A stretch of 64,000 nt of DNA from Austropuccinia psidii (Eukaryota > Basidiomycota > Pucciniomycetes > Pucciniales > Sphaerophragmiaceae), in the NCBI GenBank assembly GCA_023105745.1, contig JALGQZ010000019.1, positions 2,542,001 to 2,606,000 of the forward strand, given 5' to 3'. Position numbers and translations under genes: made by a program. Shown one piece after another: positions 34,847 to 46,857 of the stretch. Under the pieces are notes generated by a model. It had not been told where the DNA came from, made no database searches, and saw only the letters and a list, made by a program, of their open reading frames with translations. Every line of letters begins with the position of its first letter. The first letter of the stretch is position 1.

Positions 34847-35580
34847 TCAATCTTGTACTGAAAGAATGCCATGACAGCCCCTTCTCAGGACATCTGTCTG
34901 AAGACAAAAAAAGAGAAAAGGTAAAAACCTGTATATGGTGGCCAATGTGGCAGAAAGATGTTGCAGAATATTGCAAAACCTGTGACAGATGTCAAAAAGC
35001 AAATAAATCCACTGGCAAGAGACTTGGAAATATGATAAAATTCCAAGAACCAAGCAGACCTTGGGAAATTGTCCATATGTATTGGGTAACTTGCCTACCA
35101 CCAGGAGGTGACAGAAATTATAATGCTTGCCTAGTGATTGTGGACAGATTCAGTAAAACTCCAATCTTTTTACCATGTCACAAGGATTATACAGCCATGG
35201 ATACAGCTCTTCTGATATGGAATAGAGTAGTGTCATGGACTGTAATATTTACAAATATCATTAGTTATAGGGATTCCAAATTCACTTCAGCACTATGGAC
35301 AAATCTTCACCAATTATTTGGAACTAAGCTGTCTTTCTCTACGGCCTACCACCCACAAACTGATGGTCTGGCTGAAAGGATGATCCCAACCTTAGAGGAC
35401 ATGGTAAGAATATTTTATGTATATGGCCTTGAATTCAAATATTGTGGTGGATTTAGCCATGATTGGTGTACTCTGTTTCCAGCACTGGAATTAGAATATA
35501 AAACATAAATCCATGCCAGTACCAATCAAACTCCTGCTATCCCAGAAAGAGGATGGAACCCCAAATTACCCCAAGATTCC
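34847..35580 (+). pseudogene. R4 integrase catalytic core
   Basis: The zinc module continues (CHDS...GHLSED, then C-X2-C in KTCDRCQKANK). In the 187-codon segment from 34945 the catalytic triad is Tyr46 (VHMYWVT), Tyr108 (IISYRDSKF) and Glu144. Both aspartates are replaced while the glutamate survives with the 35-residue spacing intact. A stop ends the segment at 35508. Confidence 0.85.
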
Positions 35581-36161
35581 TTGAGGAAAGATTTTATTGA
35601 AATACATCCCATAGCATCTAGCTTCAAGGGAATGCTAGAAAAAGCTAGAAAGCATGCAGTAAGGTGCATGGAGGACTCTTTTGCATATGCTAAGGACAAA
35701 TGGCATAAATCACATGCAACTCCAGATTTCAAAATGGGGGACTTAATTCTTGTATCCACCACTAACTTCAATAACATCAAAGGATGTACAAAGCTGAAAG
35801 CCTCCTTTTCAGGACCCTTCTTTATCAAGGCCCTCCATGGAGAAAATGCTGTTGAAGTAGAGTTATCTGAAGAACTTAGCAATAAGCATCCTACATTTCC
35901 ACTCAGCTTGATAAATCCATATAAATCTAGTGATGCTGAAAAATTCCCCAAGCTATGCCTCCTGTTGAGCCATCTGGTAGTAAGAAAATTACCAAAGTTC
36001 TCAAAGAAAGAAAGTTGAGAACCAACAAAGTAAGGGAATACCTTGTTATGTACAGTGACCTAACTTGTGAAGATGAATGTTTGCCAGAAAAGGACATACC
36101 TGAAGCTACTAAACTTCTCGGAAGGTTCAGGCACACTGTAAATAACAATATTACAAAGTAA
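35581..36161 (+). pseudogene. R4 integrase C-terminus with chromodomain-like tail
   Basis: 145 codons from 35581 with the GDLILVSTTNFNNIKG and SGPFFIKALHGENAVEVEL blocks (GPY/F-like module). After a frame change, a tail at 35955-36161 reads VLKERKLR, REYLVMYSD and a final LLGRFRH. This has the spacing of a diverged chromodomain (compare EYLV.W and LL..F). The stop precedes the polypurine tract by a few bases, so this is the natural end of Pol. Confidence 0.8.
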
Positions 36162-36166
36162 TATGT

Positions 36167-36183
36167 TTTTTAGGGGGAGGGAA
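36167..36183 (+). other. R4 polypurine tract
   Basis: TTTTTAGGGGGAGGGAA directly before the 3' LTR; R8 has the same at 56211-56227. Confidence 0.82.
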
Positions 36184-38012
36184 TGTGAGCCTTAGAGGTA
36201 TTTTTATATACCCAAAAGACCACAAAATATAAATTAAAATACAAATACAAATAAAATAAATTTACTTGTATTATAAAAATAAAAATATAAATACAAATTT
36301 ATATTTAAAAATCAAAATTTAATTTTAATTCAAAATTAAAATTACAGTAAAATCTTAAATTATGAAAATTCATTTTTACTTATAAAAATTAAGTAATAAT
36401 GAATTTTTAATAAAAATTATGAAATTAAGATATTATTGGTAAAAATTTATATAAAAAAAAAAAAAAGCTTTTCATCCAATAAATAAACATATAAAATATA
36501 TTTCACCATTTGATTCCTTAGAAAAAATTAGGTGGGGTCACCTCTGAGGGAGATTTTTGTAACTCAACTCTAAATAAGCTTAAATTACGTTTTCAGTATT
36601 TTCAATACAAAAATTGAAAATACTCAAAACTTTAATTTAATTCACACCACATGTGGTGTCAACCATCAATTTTTGTGTTAAAATTGAGGTGTTGTCTTTA
36701 GTTTAGAAGTTATGAGGAATTGAAGTATTTTAAATTGAATTAAATTGAAATGTCAAAATGTTTTCATGTATTACATAAGTGCGCTTTGATTTACATATGA
36801 GGTATCAATTATTACTGTATTGTACTGTACAATTCAACTGATATACATATGTAAATTACAAGTATAATACATGAAGAGGAATTAAAGGAAAAAATAAATT
36901 GGAAAGATTAGAATTGGGGGGAAAAGGAACTCTAGCTCTAAGAGGGAGCTAGACCCCCAAAGGCCTTGCTGACAGGCTTGGAATGTCAAAATTCACGCAA
37001 AATCTCATTACATTTGCCCTGGAATTGAGTCACAGACCCTGTGACTCAATTGATGATGATGTTTTGATACCAACCAGGGTAGTTTAAACTGCTTCCAAGA
37101 AGGTAAAACTACCCTTAAGCTATAACAATGTTAGTAGAAACAGCTTTCACTGCTTTCTACGCCTCCTACACACATTCTTACGCGTTTTGAAGGCTCTAGA
37201 CCAGGTATTTCTATATTAATGGCTGAGTTAAGGGTCTAAAATGGCTAAAAATAGCAAAAAAGGGCTTAAACCAGCCCTTTTTTGGTATAAACCAGGGTTC
37301 AATGATGCCATAATTGGCTTTTCTGTTGTCAGACTGTCTTTCACGACTGACAAGATTAAATTTCCTTTTGGAGTAAGAAAATTTATGGCTATAAAAGAAT
37401 GTCTTCTTTTCCCCACTTTTCTCTTCATGTTAGAATCTTTTCCTTTTATGATTAGTTTAAACACTGTTAAACCAATCAAAAAAATATTCAAACCACCTTT
37501 TATAAATCATTTCAACCTTTTAACCATGTGAGAAAATAATTATAATCATTGTTTGTAACTCTTATAATGATTTTTACCCCTGAACCACCCCAAAAGTGAA
37601 TTAAAGCATCTTCCATCACTGTTAACTTTGGCACTTTGTTTCCAAATTCACTCTGGTCACTTTTGGGCGTGTTTTCTCTTTAATATTCCTTTTAAAGACT
37701 TTGTTCTTTAATTAACTTCTTGCAGTTTTTTTGCTCAATTAATTCCAATTGAAATTGCTCTTGAAGAAATCTCTTTTGTAGCCTTAAATATCTCTTGTAG
37801 AGTATTTCTGGATAAATTTTTATTGTTGGTAAAACAATAAATCTTTATAATATTATTGTTTTATACTAATAAAGTTATGAAGAATAAAAGTGGCGTGTTT
37901 TCTCTTAATAATAATATTTCTTTCTATTTTTAATTGATTTTTACCTTATACAAATTTTGAGGACAGGAAAAGTACTTAATTTTTAATCAAAGTTTCATAT
38001 CCACACCTTACA
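36184..38012 (+). repeat. R4 3' LTR (1829 bp)
   Basis: TGTGAGCCTTAGAGGTAT to CACACCTTACA, followed by the duplicated CCACT. TATAAAAG at 37390-37397. Palindrome ACACCACATGTGGTGT at 36644-36659. Visibly diverged from the 5' LTR by scattered substitutions and small indels, so the insertion is older than R2. Confidence 0.92.
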
Positions 38013-38017
38013 CCACT

Positions 38018-38228
38018 GGTCCTTCTTTCTCCAAAGCTGGAATCCTCTCAAACTCTCTCTTCTGTTCTATGGATAAAATAATTTGGTTCTTCATCCAATT
38101 CTTTACCTTTTTGACCTTGTCCTTGTAAGAAAAGGGACTCCATCCTCTTAATAGCTCTATGGTCTTCTCCATACTCAGAAAGCTCTTGATGTGTAAGTAG
38201 GAGTTCATGGCCCCCTTCCAAAGTCTTT
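38018..38228 (-). pseudogene. R1 Gag N-terminal fragment
   Basis: The far side of the R4 insertion. Two overlapping minus-strand frames are open: 38008-38208 (ending EKEGPVV, matching R5 ALETEAPVAS) and 38048-38233 (HELLLTHQELSEYGEDHR, matching R5 in its other frame). Directly upstream the sequence jumps into the middle of an alpha LTR, so a deletion has removed the leader, the primer site and the LTR's end. Confidence 0.75.
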
Positions 38229-39776
38229 AACAAATTGTGGATTTAAAGGATCAAAATTTCTTTATAACAATAATACAACAATATAATAGCTAAAGGATAT
38301 TTGGAATGGTATATTTCTATAATTTCATGTGTTTCTGATTTATTTGGAAGGATTTTAAACACTTAAGAAAAGAATCAACTAATACTTACTTGTTCATACC
38401 AAAGATATGATTGGATAATAAGATGATTCAGGAAAAACCGCAAGAGGAGGCCTCTTTCAAGTAGGTAACAGCTCACAAAGGCATTCCATGGAACAAACTG
38501 AAAAACCAGCAAGTGAGAAACCAATTATCCTTTTTAGATTATTGATTGCATCCTCTGTTGTCACATAAGATTATCATAGTTATTTAATTAAGTCATTTAT
38601 ATGACTACCAACCCATTTATGGCTAAGAATAAAAGAATTAAAAACTGTAAAAATTCTTTTATTTCAAACTAAAAATTAATTTTTCAAATTTATCAATGTT
38701 ATTGGAAATTTTATTACAGGTTTTATTTTCTGTGAATTGTTGAAGATTCAGTGTTTCACATTGAATCATCAAAAATGGACTGTAAGCAAACCTTTCAACT
38801 TTAATTATGAAGTCATAAGCATTTTTAGCTTCTTTATGGATCATAACGTTCTCAACCTATCCTGAAAGCTTCAGAAAGAATCATTGAGAATTTTATTTTA
38901 AATGAATTTTTGAGTTTTTTACCTTATTTCTATGTAGAATTGCAAATAGCAGTTTAGCTGGTTGCCATGAGGTAAATGAATGGATACTAGTCAAAAAAAT
39001 GTTTTAATCACCCTTTTAAGGTTCATCAATTGCAAATCACTAAGAATTGGCATGGTTACAGAAGTCATAGTTTCTCTTTACCTCCTTGTCACATCATAAT
39101 AGCAGCTTATTTAAAATTTTGTTATGATTTAATGGGACTTCAACTTGGTAACCAGGTTCCCAAGTGGTTTTAGTATACTAATTTGGCCATGGTGATCCAT
39201 GGATCCAAGCTTTAAAGCTATCCACACCTCAGAGGCCTCAGAAGTTGGGTACCCTGGCTCTCTTAGATGTCTTTTGTCACACTTAGCTATTTTCATGTCA
39301 AAAATATTAATTCAGGCTTAAATACTAATATACACTATGGTGGACCAAAGCTTTATGTAAGAATACTATGTTTTCAAGTCCCACAAACATGCATAACACT
39401 AATTGTAGTGTATATGTAACATGGGATTTCTCACATTCCCATTATTTTGGCGTGAAATTAATAAAAAAAAACTTTCACAATTCTTCTATGTGGTATGGAT
39501 GATGTGGTATTGAATTATTATCCATATTACCCCCTCATAGAGTTAATCTAAGCTTATTCACTCTATAAAGCTACCCTAGATGAATGTTTGTGTAGAATCC
39601 AAATCTGGCCTCAAATTCATGACTTACTTCCTCAAAAGAAGCTATTCATCATTTCTTAAATCAAAAATAATTATTTTTGCATATATGCATGACTTATGGG
39701 TTATGCATAATTCACAGTTTTATTTGATATTAATTGTGGTCTATTTTGGTATGTAAAATATACCACAAGGCTCACA
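38229..39776 (-). repeat. R1 5' LTR, 3'-truncated
   Basis: Alpha-family LTR matching R5 LTRs from GTGGATTTAAAGGATC to the terminal GGCTCACA at 39776. The roughly 380 bp nearest the element body are lost. Clearly more diverged from R5 than the two R5 LTRs are from each other, in keeping with R1 being older. Confidence 0.85.
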
Positions 39777-40888
39777 CCAATGAGCCCAATGGGCCATGCC
39801 CTTGGCTCCCCAATCCTTAAGGGCAAGAATAATCCAAAGCCTCCTTTGGCAACCACCAAAGACCCCCAGCCTTCAATCCCAAGGCTTTACCCTCAATAAA
39901 AGGGAATATCCTCTTTAACCTTGGATCCTGACCTTCAGGAACCCTATATGGGGCATATATGATATTATATACCATTGTGCACCATTTTCCCTCATTAATT
40001 CAATGATTACCTTCACAGGACTTAATTCTTCAATAAAAAGTAAAGCTTCCAGTCCACAAAGACATTTCAAAGAAAGACTTCCAGGCAGTCAAGTTTACAA
40101 TTCATGGGGGGAATTCAGAAGACCATTTGAGGACACCTTTCACCTGACTCTTCAGGTAGCATCATTTTCATTTCAACAGTGGTCCCCAAAAGGAATACTG
40201 GCCAAGAATTTTCCAAGATAAATCTCAGGAGATTCTTATTTTCAGAATCAGTTGTCAAGGCATCATGAGCTCCAGAACTCCTTGGACAACTCAATTGCTC
40301 CATACAGGATATATTCAAGAATCCTGTACCACATTGAATTTTGGGGAAATTCATTCATAAATTATGGGAATTCAATACACACAGTTCTTTTATCAAGATG
40401 GTAAAGCTTTATTTTCCTAAAACAGTCAGCACAGCTGTATACCAACTATACAGTTGGGTTCTCAACCCTCCGGGATCAGTCTTCCAGCTTTGTACATATA
40501 CTGGCCACTCTTTCAATGACTGGGGAACTTTTTCCCAGTTAATTAAGTTTTTGGATTTATTTTTATTAGTATTTTCTTTTCATTTTTTGGAAGTAAATAC
40601 TGATATTCATAATCCCATCATTTCCCCCTTCTTCTTTGCCTGTAAGTGGTTATCCTTCACTAATTCCAGTGTTTTTTCTGACAGTCTGAAAAAGTGAATT
40701 GAGGATTCATTTGGTTATCTATTTTCCCTTTGGCTTCTTTTTATTATTCTCTGCATTTTTTACTTTATCTTATCTTTGTTAAATAAATACATTCTTCAGC
40801 TATTTCTTTATTCTTTGGAGCCCTCCAAGTGAGTGCTTCATTCCTGAGTTTCAGGCCACTCATTATTGCCAAGACCCCCTGTGGCACA
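39777..40888 (+). repeat. Old delta-family LTR, 5'-truncated
   Basis: Plus-sense sequence related to the R2 LTR: GATATTATATACCATTGTGCACCA, then ACATATACTGGCCA, CCCAGTTAATTAAG and a CCCCTGTGGCACA end at 40888. The TATA-like box and self-primer motif are both recognisable. Divergence is high. Its 5' part is missing where R1's LTR abuts, which fits R1 having inserted into it. Confidence 0.75.
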
Positions 40889-41575
40889 TTTGAATTGGAA
40901 TATAAGACATCTGTTCATTCTTCAACAGGTAAACCTCCTGCTATGTTAGAAAAAGGATGACATCCAAGACTCCCAGCAGATACACTGAGGAATTACTTGA
41001 TTGAAATTCATCCTACAGTTTCCAGCTTAAAGCTAATTATTGATAAAGTGGAACACCATGCAATAGAAAGTATGGATGATGCTTTTGAATATGAAAAGAA
41101 GAATTGTGACAATCATCATAAAGTACCAGATTTCAAATTAGGTGACTTAGTTCTACTTTCAACCTTACAATTTAATAATACTAGAGGCCCAAAGAAAATC
41201 AAATATTCTTATGAAGGACCTTTTTTCATTGTTTCCTTACATGGAACCAATGCAGGCTTAGTGGAATTGAGCTGTGAATGAAAAAACAAAAACCTCACAT
41301 TTCCAGTAAGCTTGTTTAAGCCTTATCAATTAGCTAATAAAGAATTTTTTCTGTTAAGGAACCCCACTCCTTTAGCTGTACCACTAGTGAGACATAATGA
41401 AGACAAAAAAAGAAATTAATTCAAAAATGGAGACTTAGGGTTAAAAATAAAAGAAAATATCTTGTCAGATATAAAAACACAATACATGAGATTGAATGGC
41501 TGGAATAGTCAGAAATACCTGACTCAGATAAACCTTTAGAATATTTCAACATGAAAGAAGGCCACAAGCCTTAAT
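40889..41575 (+). pseudogene. R6 integrase C-terminal remnant
   Basis: Plus-strand piece starting inside integrase (LEYKTSVHSSTG), with 94 codons open at 40997-41281: EIHPTVSSLKL, KVPDFKLGDLVLLSTLQFNNTRGPKK and the EGPFFIVSLHGTNAG block. It closely follows R5. Stops at about 40958, 41279 and 41418 kill it. Everything 5' of this part of R6 is missing from the window. Confidence 0.82.
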
Positions 41576-41707
41576 ATTACTATAAATGTGCTTTAATTAC
41601 TTGATATGAGTAATATCAAGAGTTTGGAAAGCAGAGATTAACCCCCTTTGGGGATTGTTTACTTTTTATTCCAAAAATTACTGATAAAATTGTAGTATAA
41701 TCTTAGA

Positions 41708-43632
41708 TTTTGGAGGGGGAAATCTGAACCTTGAGGTATGTTTCATATAACCAAATATGCTAAAATTATTATACAGATGTATTTTGGACAATTGATAAAC
41801 CATCAGTAATGGATATCCTCAAAATTCATCATTTTTTATTCAATAAAAGATGAATAACCTTTCTGTTTGTAAGGAAATTTATGGATTTAGGGCCAGATCT
41901 GGATTCTAAACAAACCTTCACCTAGGTTAACCCCATGGGGTGAACAAGCTGATATTAACTCTATGAGATGGGATTATGGAAAATACTTTAACAGCACATC
42001 ATCAATACCACATAAAATAATTGTGAAACATTTTTTTCCTTAAGTTCATGCCAAAATAATTGGAATGTGTGAAATTTCATGGTACATATGAATTTAGAAT
42101 AGTTTTGTAAATTTTCATCGAACTTAGAATTAATTTATTCTTACATAAAATTTTAATACATCCATAGTGGATATCAGTCTTTAAGCCTGAATTACTATTT
42201 TGACATGAAAATAGCTAAGGGGGAAAAAGAAATGAAAAGAGCCAGGGCACCCAACTTTTGGGACCTCTGAGGAGTGGAAAGCTCCAAATCTTCTATTAAT
42301 TGTTGATCTTGGCTCAATTGGTCCACTAGAGCATTTTTGGAACATGGCTACCAGGTTAAAAACCCATTACATCATGAGAAAATAGGAAATAAGCTGCTAT
42401 TTTGACATGACAAGGAGGTAATGAGCTACACTGACTGCTGTAACCATGTGCACTATTGATCATTTTCCACTAATGAAGCTAAAAATAGTAATTAAAACCC
42501 TTTTGGGACTATTATTCATGAGTTTACCTCATGGCAACTAGCTGTCAATATGCTATTTGCTTTTCTACAAATAAATGGGGTATAAAATTCAAAAATTCAT
42601 TAAAAATACCATTCCTGAAAAATCCTTCCGAAACCTTCAGGACTAATTGAGAAAGAAATAATTCACACTAGAGTCACAAATAAGTATTACTTCATAATTC
42701 AAACTCAAATTTTTACTTACAGTCCATTTTTGATTATTTTACATGAAACACTGCATCTTCAATGGTTCACAAAAAATACAACCTGTGATTTAATTTCCAA
42801 TCAAATTGATAAATTTCAGGGAAAAAAATATTTTAAAATATATGAATATTTAAAGTTATTAATATTTTATTTCTTGACCATAAATGAGTTGGTAGTTAGG
42901 TAAAAGGACTTAATCAAGTAAGTATTATAATCTTACATGACTACAAGTGATGTAATCTTTACACCAATTACGTTAAAAAGATTTCTAACTAAGTTGTTTT
43001 TTATTTTTTTCCAGATTAATCCTCTGTGAGCTGTTCCAAAATTAAAAGACGCCTACTCTTTCTCTTTTTTCCAATATCATCTTATCATTCAGCTTTATCA
43101 TTAATACCAGCAAGTAAGTATTAGTTAAAACCCTTCTTCAGTACTTTTATCTTTACAAATCAATCAAAAACATTTTAAATCAATTTATTATACTATTTTA
43201 AATACTTCTTAACTATTTATTTCTGTATTACTATTATAAATCTATTATTGACCCTTAATTCCACAAATAATCTTTCAAACAACTCTTCCAGTTCTTTTCA
43301 ACAGATTCTTGGAGTATGATTGAGCGTTTTGTAAAATTCTCAAAGTTTTTCTGTAAGATTTTTAATTCTCTTCAAGATTTTATGAAAAATATTCTTTCAA
43401 AAGATAATTATTTATATTATTTTAATAAGAATTCTTATTATTAATACTTTATGTAATTGTTTCCAGTAGACAATTAGTTCTTACTATCATAATAACTAGT
43501 AGCTTATAACAAGTAAAAATTAATTCTTTATTTGTGGTTATGCTGGGTTTCTTTATTATATTTCATAAGAACATTCATACGACTCTTGATCAATTGTAAT
43601 ATTTATCAAGAGTTTCTTATATAAATCTTATA
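41708..43632 (+). repeat. R6 polypurine tract and 3' LTR
   Basis: TTTTGGAGGGGGAAA (41708-41722) precedes an alpha LTR running from TCTGAACCTTGAGGTATG at 41723 (mutated from TGTGAGCC) to about 43632 (AAATCTTATA for ATCTTACA). Plus-strand orientation, opposite to R1 and R5. Strongly diverged. Confidence 0.8.
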
Positions 43633-44042
43633 TAATCCTTTGAACATAAAAACACTGTTATAAATGAATTTTTAAATGTAAAAAACTAGACTTTTATTTG
43701 TGTCCATTCTCAAATTTCTCAATCTCACAAACTTGCATTAATTCATGTCCTAATTGTTTTTCACTCTAACAAACAGATAGTTTCATCTCAGATACATAAG
43801 ATTCCAGCTTGTCCAGACAAAAATCAAGAATAAATTGACCATGGCATAAATGGAATTGATATTCCAACACACAAATTTCTTGAGCCTGTATGAGTAATTG
43901 ATCATATTTAATCCCTTTTCCTGAATATAAAATAATTCAAAGTGTATTGGTCCATATAAGAATTAAAAAATTGTAAGTATATATATCAAAATATTGTTGG
44001 TTAATTAGGGTGTTGAATGAAAAGAGTACCAATGCAATATTA
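43633..44042. other. Unassigned AT-rich stretch
   Basis: No coding frame, LTR similarity or repeat structure that I can recognise. Confidence 0.5.
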
Positions 44043-44560
44043 CTAAGACTTATTTCTATAAAATCTAATGAAAGGTTGGTCCTTTTCAGAAAGTCTTTGG
44101 GCCATCCCAATATGTGGTTTCTCATGTACAACTTTAATCTCAAATGGGTCTTCATCAGAATGAAACTGTAGCCATTGGTCCTCAATTTTTTCCAACAAAT
44201 TATGATATATTACACAGTTCACAGAAAAATACACAAAATGTTGAATGTCATAGGGATCTTTCATCTCATACTTCTTTCTATGTAAGCTAGACCAATTTAC
44301 TTTGAGCCTCCCAATAGCATGTTCAATTTGAGCCCTTCATTTGGAAATGAAATATTTGAGCTTGTTTCAAACATTTTTTTATTTGATTTTCCCTTGAAAG
44401 ATGAAATAGTGAAGCTTGGGCTGAAATATTTTGAATTGGATAGTCAATATTGGTTTTCAGAGAAGTATTTCTCAGGAGCTTTGTAAATATTCATATCTTG
44501 AAGCATTCTTGAGTCATTTACTGATCCTGAAAAGCAAAAATGTAAGGCTCAAAACCATTT
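44043..44560 (-). pseudogene. PIF/Harbinger-type DDE transposase remnant
   Basis: The minus-strand translation gives, in order, SGSVNDSRMLQDMNIYKAPEKYFSENQY, a stop, a degraded SNSKYFSPSF block, then RAQIEHAIGRLKVNWSSL followed by an open C-terminal part to 44043. This matches the layout of DDE_Tnp_4 transposases: G-S-x-H-D-S-R, then Y-L-x-D-S-x-Y-P, then I-E-x-x-x-G-x-L-K with the catalytic Glu. The middle Asp appears as Asn, and stops and frame changes break the gene. Terminal inverted repeats were not found. The only non-LTR-type transposase in the window. Confidence 0.7.
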
Positions 44561-45119
44561 TTTCACATCAAACACAAGCTAAATTAGCATGGAGTAGCTA
44601 TCCTCATAAGATAGTTTATCATTAGTATGTATTGAAGGATTAAACATTTTGCCTTAACCACTTGTGTCTTTGATCAAACGTAATCCGTTAAGGAATGGGT
44701 GGCCTTTGCAATAATGTCATTAAGCTTAAATCAAGAAGTTAATCTCATTTGATTACCTGGAATACCTTCTTGCATTCATTATTATCTGTCCAATCAAGAT
44801 AAGATGAGCTGTGTTCCAAAATCACTTCACATATCTATTGTGTATAAAGAATGACAGTTCCCTGACTGATTCTATATTTTTCCCCCATTGTTTCAGCTGA
44901 AGATTAATTACAATAAATATTAAGTTGACAAGTTTCTACAGCTAATCTCCTACTGATATCACATTACTTCTTATTTTTATTGCTATGGAATATATTACTT
45001 CTCTGGTTTTTTGAGCTTAATATTGAAATTTTTATATGATGTTTGAAATAGTTGTCAAAATTTCCAAAACATGGCTTTGGCAAATATTAGGATTATTATG
45101 ATATTAATGGTGGTTTTTT
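44561..45119. other. Unassigned stretch
   Basis: The left part may belong to the N-terminal half of the same decayed transposase, but I cannot align it. No other feature seen. Confidence 0.4.
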
Positions 45120-46096
45120 AATATTTTCTATGAAACCCTTCATAATATTACTATTGATTCAGAGTACTATACCTTTTCTTACATAATATAATAAAATCCA
45201 TCATTAGTTGATTTTTATATACTACTAGTAATTAAAGCATTCAGCAGTAATTGTCTACTAAAATCAATTACAAGTTTGATAAGAAATCTAATTAAAATAA
45301 TATAAAATAATTTTAATAAGAGATTACCTTTTACAAAAGTAAATATTCACAATTCTTGAAAAAAACTACAAAATTTAGAGAAAGAAATTGAAGAATCTTA
45401 GAAAACTCAATGATACTCCAAAAAGACCTTGAAAATATTTGGAAGAGTAATACATCAGAGTATTTCTGACTTGAAATAATTGAGATTAGGTAAAAAGAAG
45501 TAACACAACAACTGTAATTAAAAGAATATTGAAAGAAGTAATATTCTATTATTTCAAGTCTTTCTGGCTGATTGAAAGATTGCAAAAACTTAAAAATGAT
45601 TTAATGACTAAAATGGAATGTTATATTCATGATTGTTCAGCTTACTGAAAATTAATGTTGAATTTTGAAAAAATAGAAAAATTAGGCTTCTTTTAAGTCT
45701 AAAAAATGTCACAGAGGAATGAAAAAGCTTTAATTTTGAATGGGAAGGGTAAGAACCCATCACTTTATTTATATTTATGCTTACATCACTTCTTGTCATG
45801 TAAAATAATCATAATTATCTAATTGTGTGATTTTATGTGGATACCAAACCATTTAAAGAATGAGTTGCTAATGCAAATCTTATGCTATTTGAAAATGTTT
45901 CTTTCTTCCTGAGCTTATCAAATTTATTGAGAATTCCATTGCAGTTTTTAATTTTCATGGATTTTGGAAGATTCTGTGTTTTATGTGGAATCATTAAGAA
46001 TGAACTGTAAGTAAAGCTTTTAATTTATATCATGAAGTAATACTTTTTTCTTGATTTAAATTCTCAATTTTTCTATTGGTCCTGGAATCCTAACAA
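45120..46096 (-). repeat. Alpha-family LTR fragment
   Basis: Starts in the TCTATGAA...ATAATATTACTATTGAT part and follows the R5 LTR to about the middle (TATTGGTCCTGGAA near 46085), then stops. Roughly the 3' half of an LTR in element sense. Highly diverged, with no element body attached. Confidence 0.65.
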
Positions 46097-46857
46097 GATT
46101 AGGGTGTTTTGGGTGTGGGGATTTCTGGCCTTTAGGGGGTTAATAAGAAGCTAAACAGATTTTATGTTCTAAAATAACTCCCTTTTTTGTTTTTTAAAAC
46201 CAAAAACCACAAAACAAAAAAATAATTTTTTTAAAATTAACAAAGGCTAAGCTTATTTATCAATCAATCTTGAATGGAATCAATATTAAGTTAATTTTTG
46301 AATTTTTCTTAAAAAATAATAATTATAGAATGATTATTTTAAATAATAAAACAAATTATCAAATCTTTCAAAATCATAAACTAAATTTCTTCTGTTTCAA
46401 CAAGAATAAGGCTGATATAATGATCAAAACCCCAAAAATATTGTAGCTTACAACTTTAAGTGAAATTAATTACCAACATAAATATAAAGCTCTGTATCCC
46501 AAAGCATCATTCTATTTGGGAATACGTAAACTCACATAATATTTTGTTCAATTCATGTAATTGGTTCTATGAATTGTTCCATAAAATTACCAATTTTTAA
46601 AATATGTTTTCTTTTTCCCCTTTTTGGGGGCTTCTAACGTCCCAAAATTGTTTTCAGATTTTTTTATTTGAAAAATAGCTGTTTATTTGTAAAAATTGGA
46701 CAGCCCAAGAAGAAATTTCAATAAAATAAAATTCCACTCGTGGACTCTTGTAATTATTCCTTCAAATGAAATTTAGATATTTTGTGAACCCAAGAAGAAA
46801 ATAATTAACTTTTAGAGACAATTTTTGGTAAGAATATCTATGACCAAAGTCATACTC
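46097..46857. other. Unassigned stretch left of R7
   Basis: AT-rich, no recognised coding or repeat similarity. A short inverted repeat TATGAC-CAAA-GTCATA (46839-46854) sits just before the R7 LTR. Confidence 0.45.

Larger units (their letters stand above)
15919..38012 (+). mobile_element. R4: beta-family Ty3/gypsy element with nested insertions
   Basis: Plus-strand element inserted in R1 gag, with target duplication CCACT at 15914-15918 and 38013-38017. Its own sequence is 15919-16711 plus 27007-38012. It is interrupted by R5 (5' LTR), a delta solo LTR (gag) and a SINE-like insert (integrase). Reassembled LTRs are 1826 bp (5') and 1829 bp (3'). Order: LTR, primer site, gag, protease, RT, RNase H, integrase, chromodomain-like tail, polypurine tract, LTR. 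Many stops and frameshifts make it non-autonomous. Confidence 0.9.
1653..39776 (-). mobile_element. R1: old alpha-family Ty3/gypsy element, dismembered
   Basis: Minus-strand gag-pol retrotransposon whose pieces lie at 38229-39776 (5' LTR part), 38018-38228 and 14274-15918 (gag), 14084-14273 plus 2441-3740 (protease to RT), 2038-2440 (RNase H) and 1690-2037 (integrase start). It is split by R4 (target duplication CCACT at 15914-15918 and 38013-38017) and by R2 (AAGAT at 3736-3740 and 14079-14083). Removing both restores continuous similarity to R5. The 3' end is lost where the left-edge LTR begins, and the leader plus primer site are deleted at about 38228. Confidence 0.85.

Noticed and set aside
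36945..36962. GCTAGACCCCCAAA in beta LTRs is partly complementary to the TTTGGGGGCC primer site, suggesting self-priming in those families too.
   Set aside because: It lies in U3, more than 400 bp upstream of the TATAAAAG box, so it is not at the RNA 5' end, and the match has mismatches.
46839..46854. Inverted repeat TATGAC-CAAA-GTCATA as a terminal inverted repeat or attachment site.
   Set aside because: A single short hairpin with no partner elsewhere; expected by chance in AT-rich DNA.
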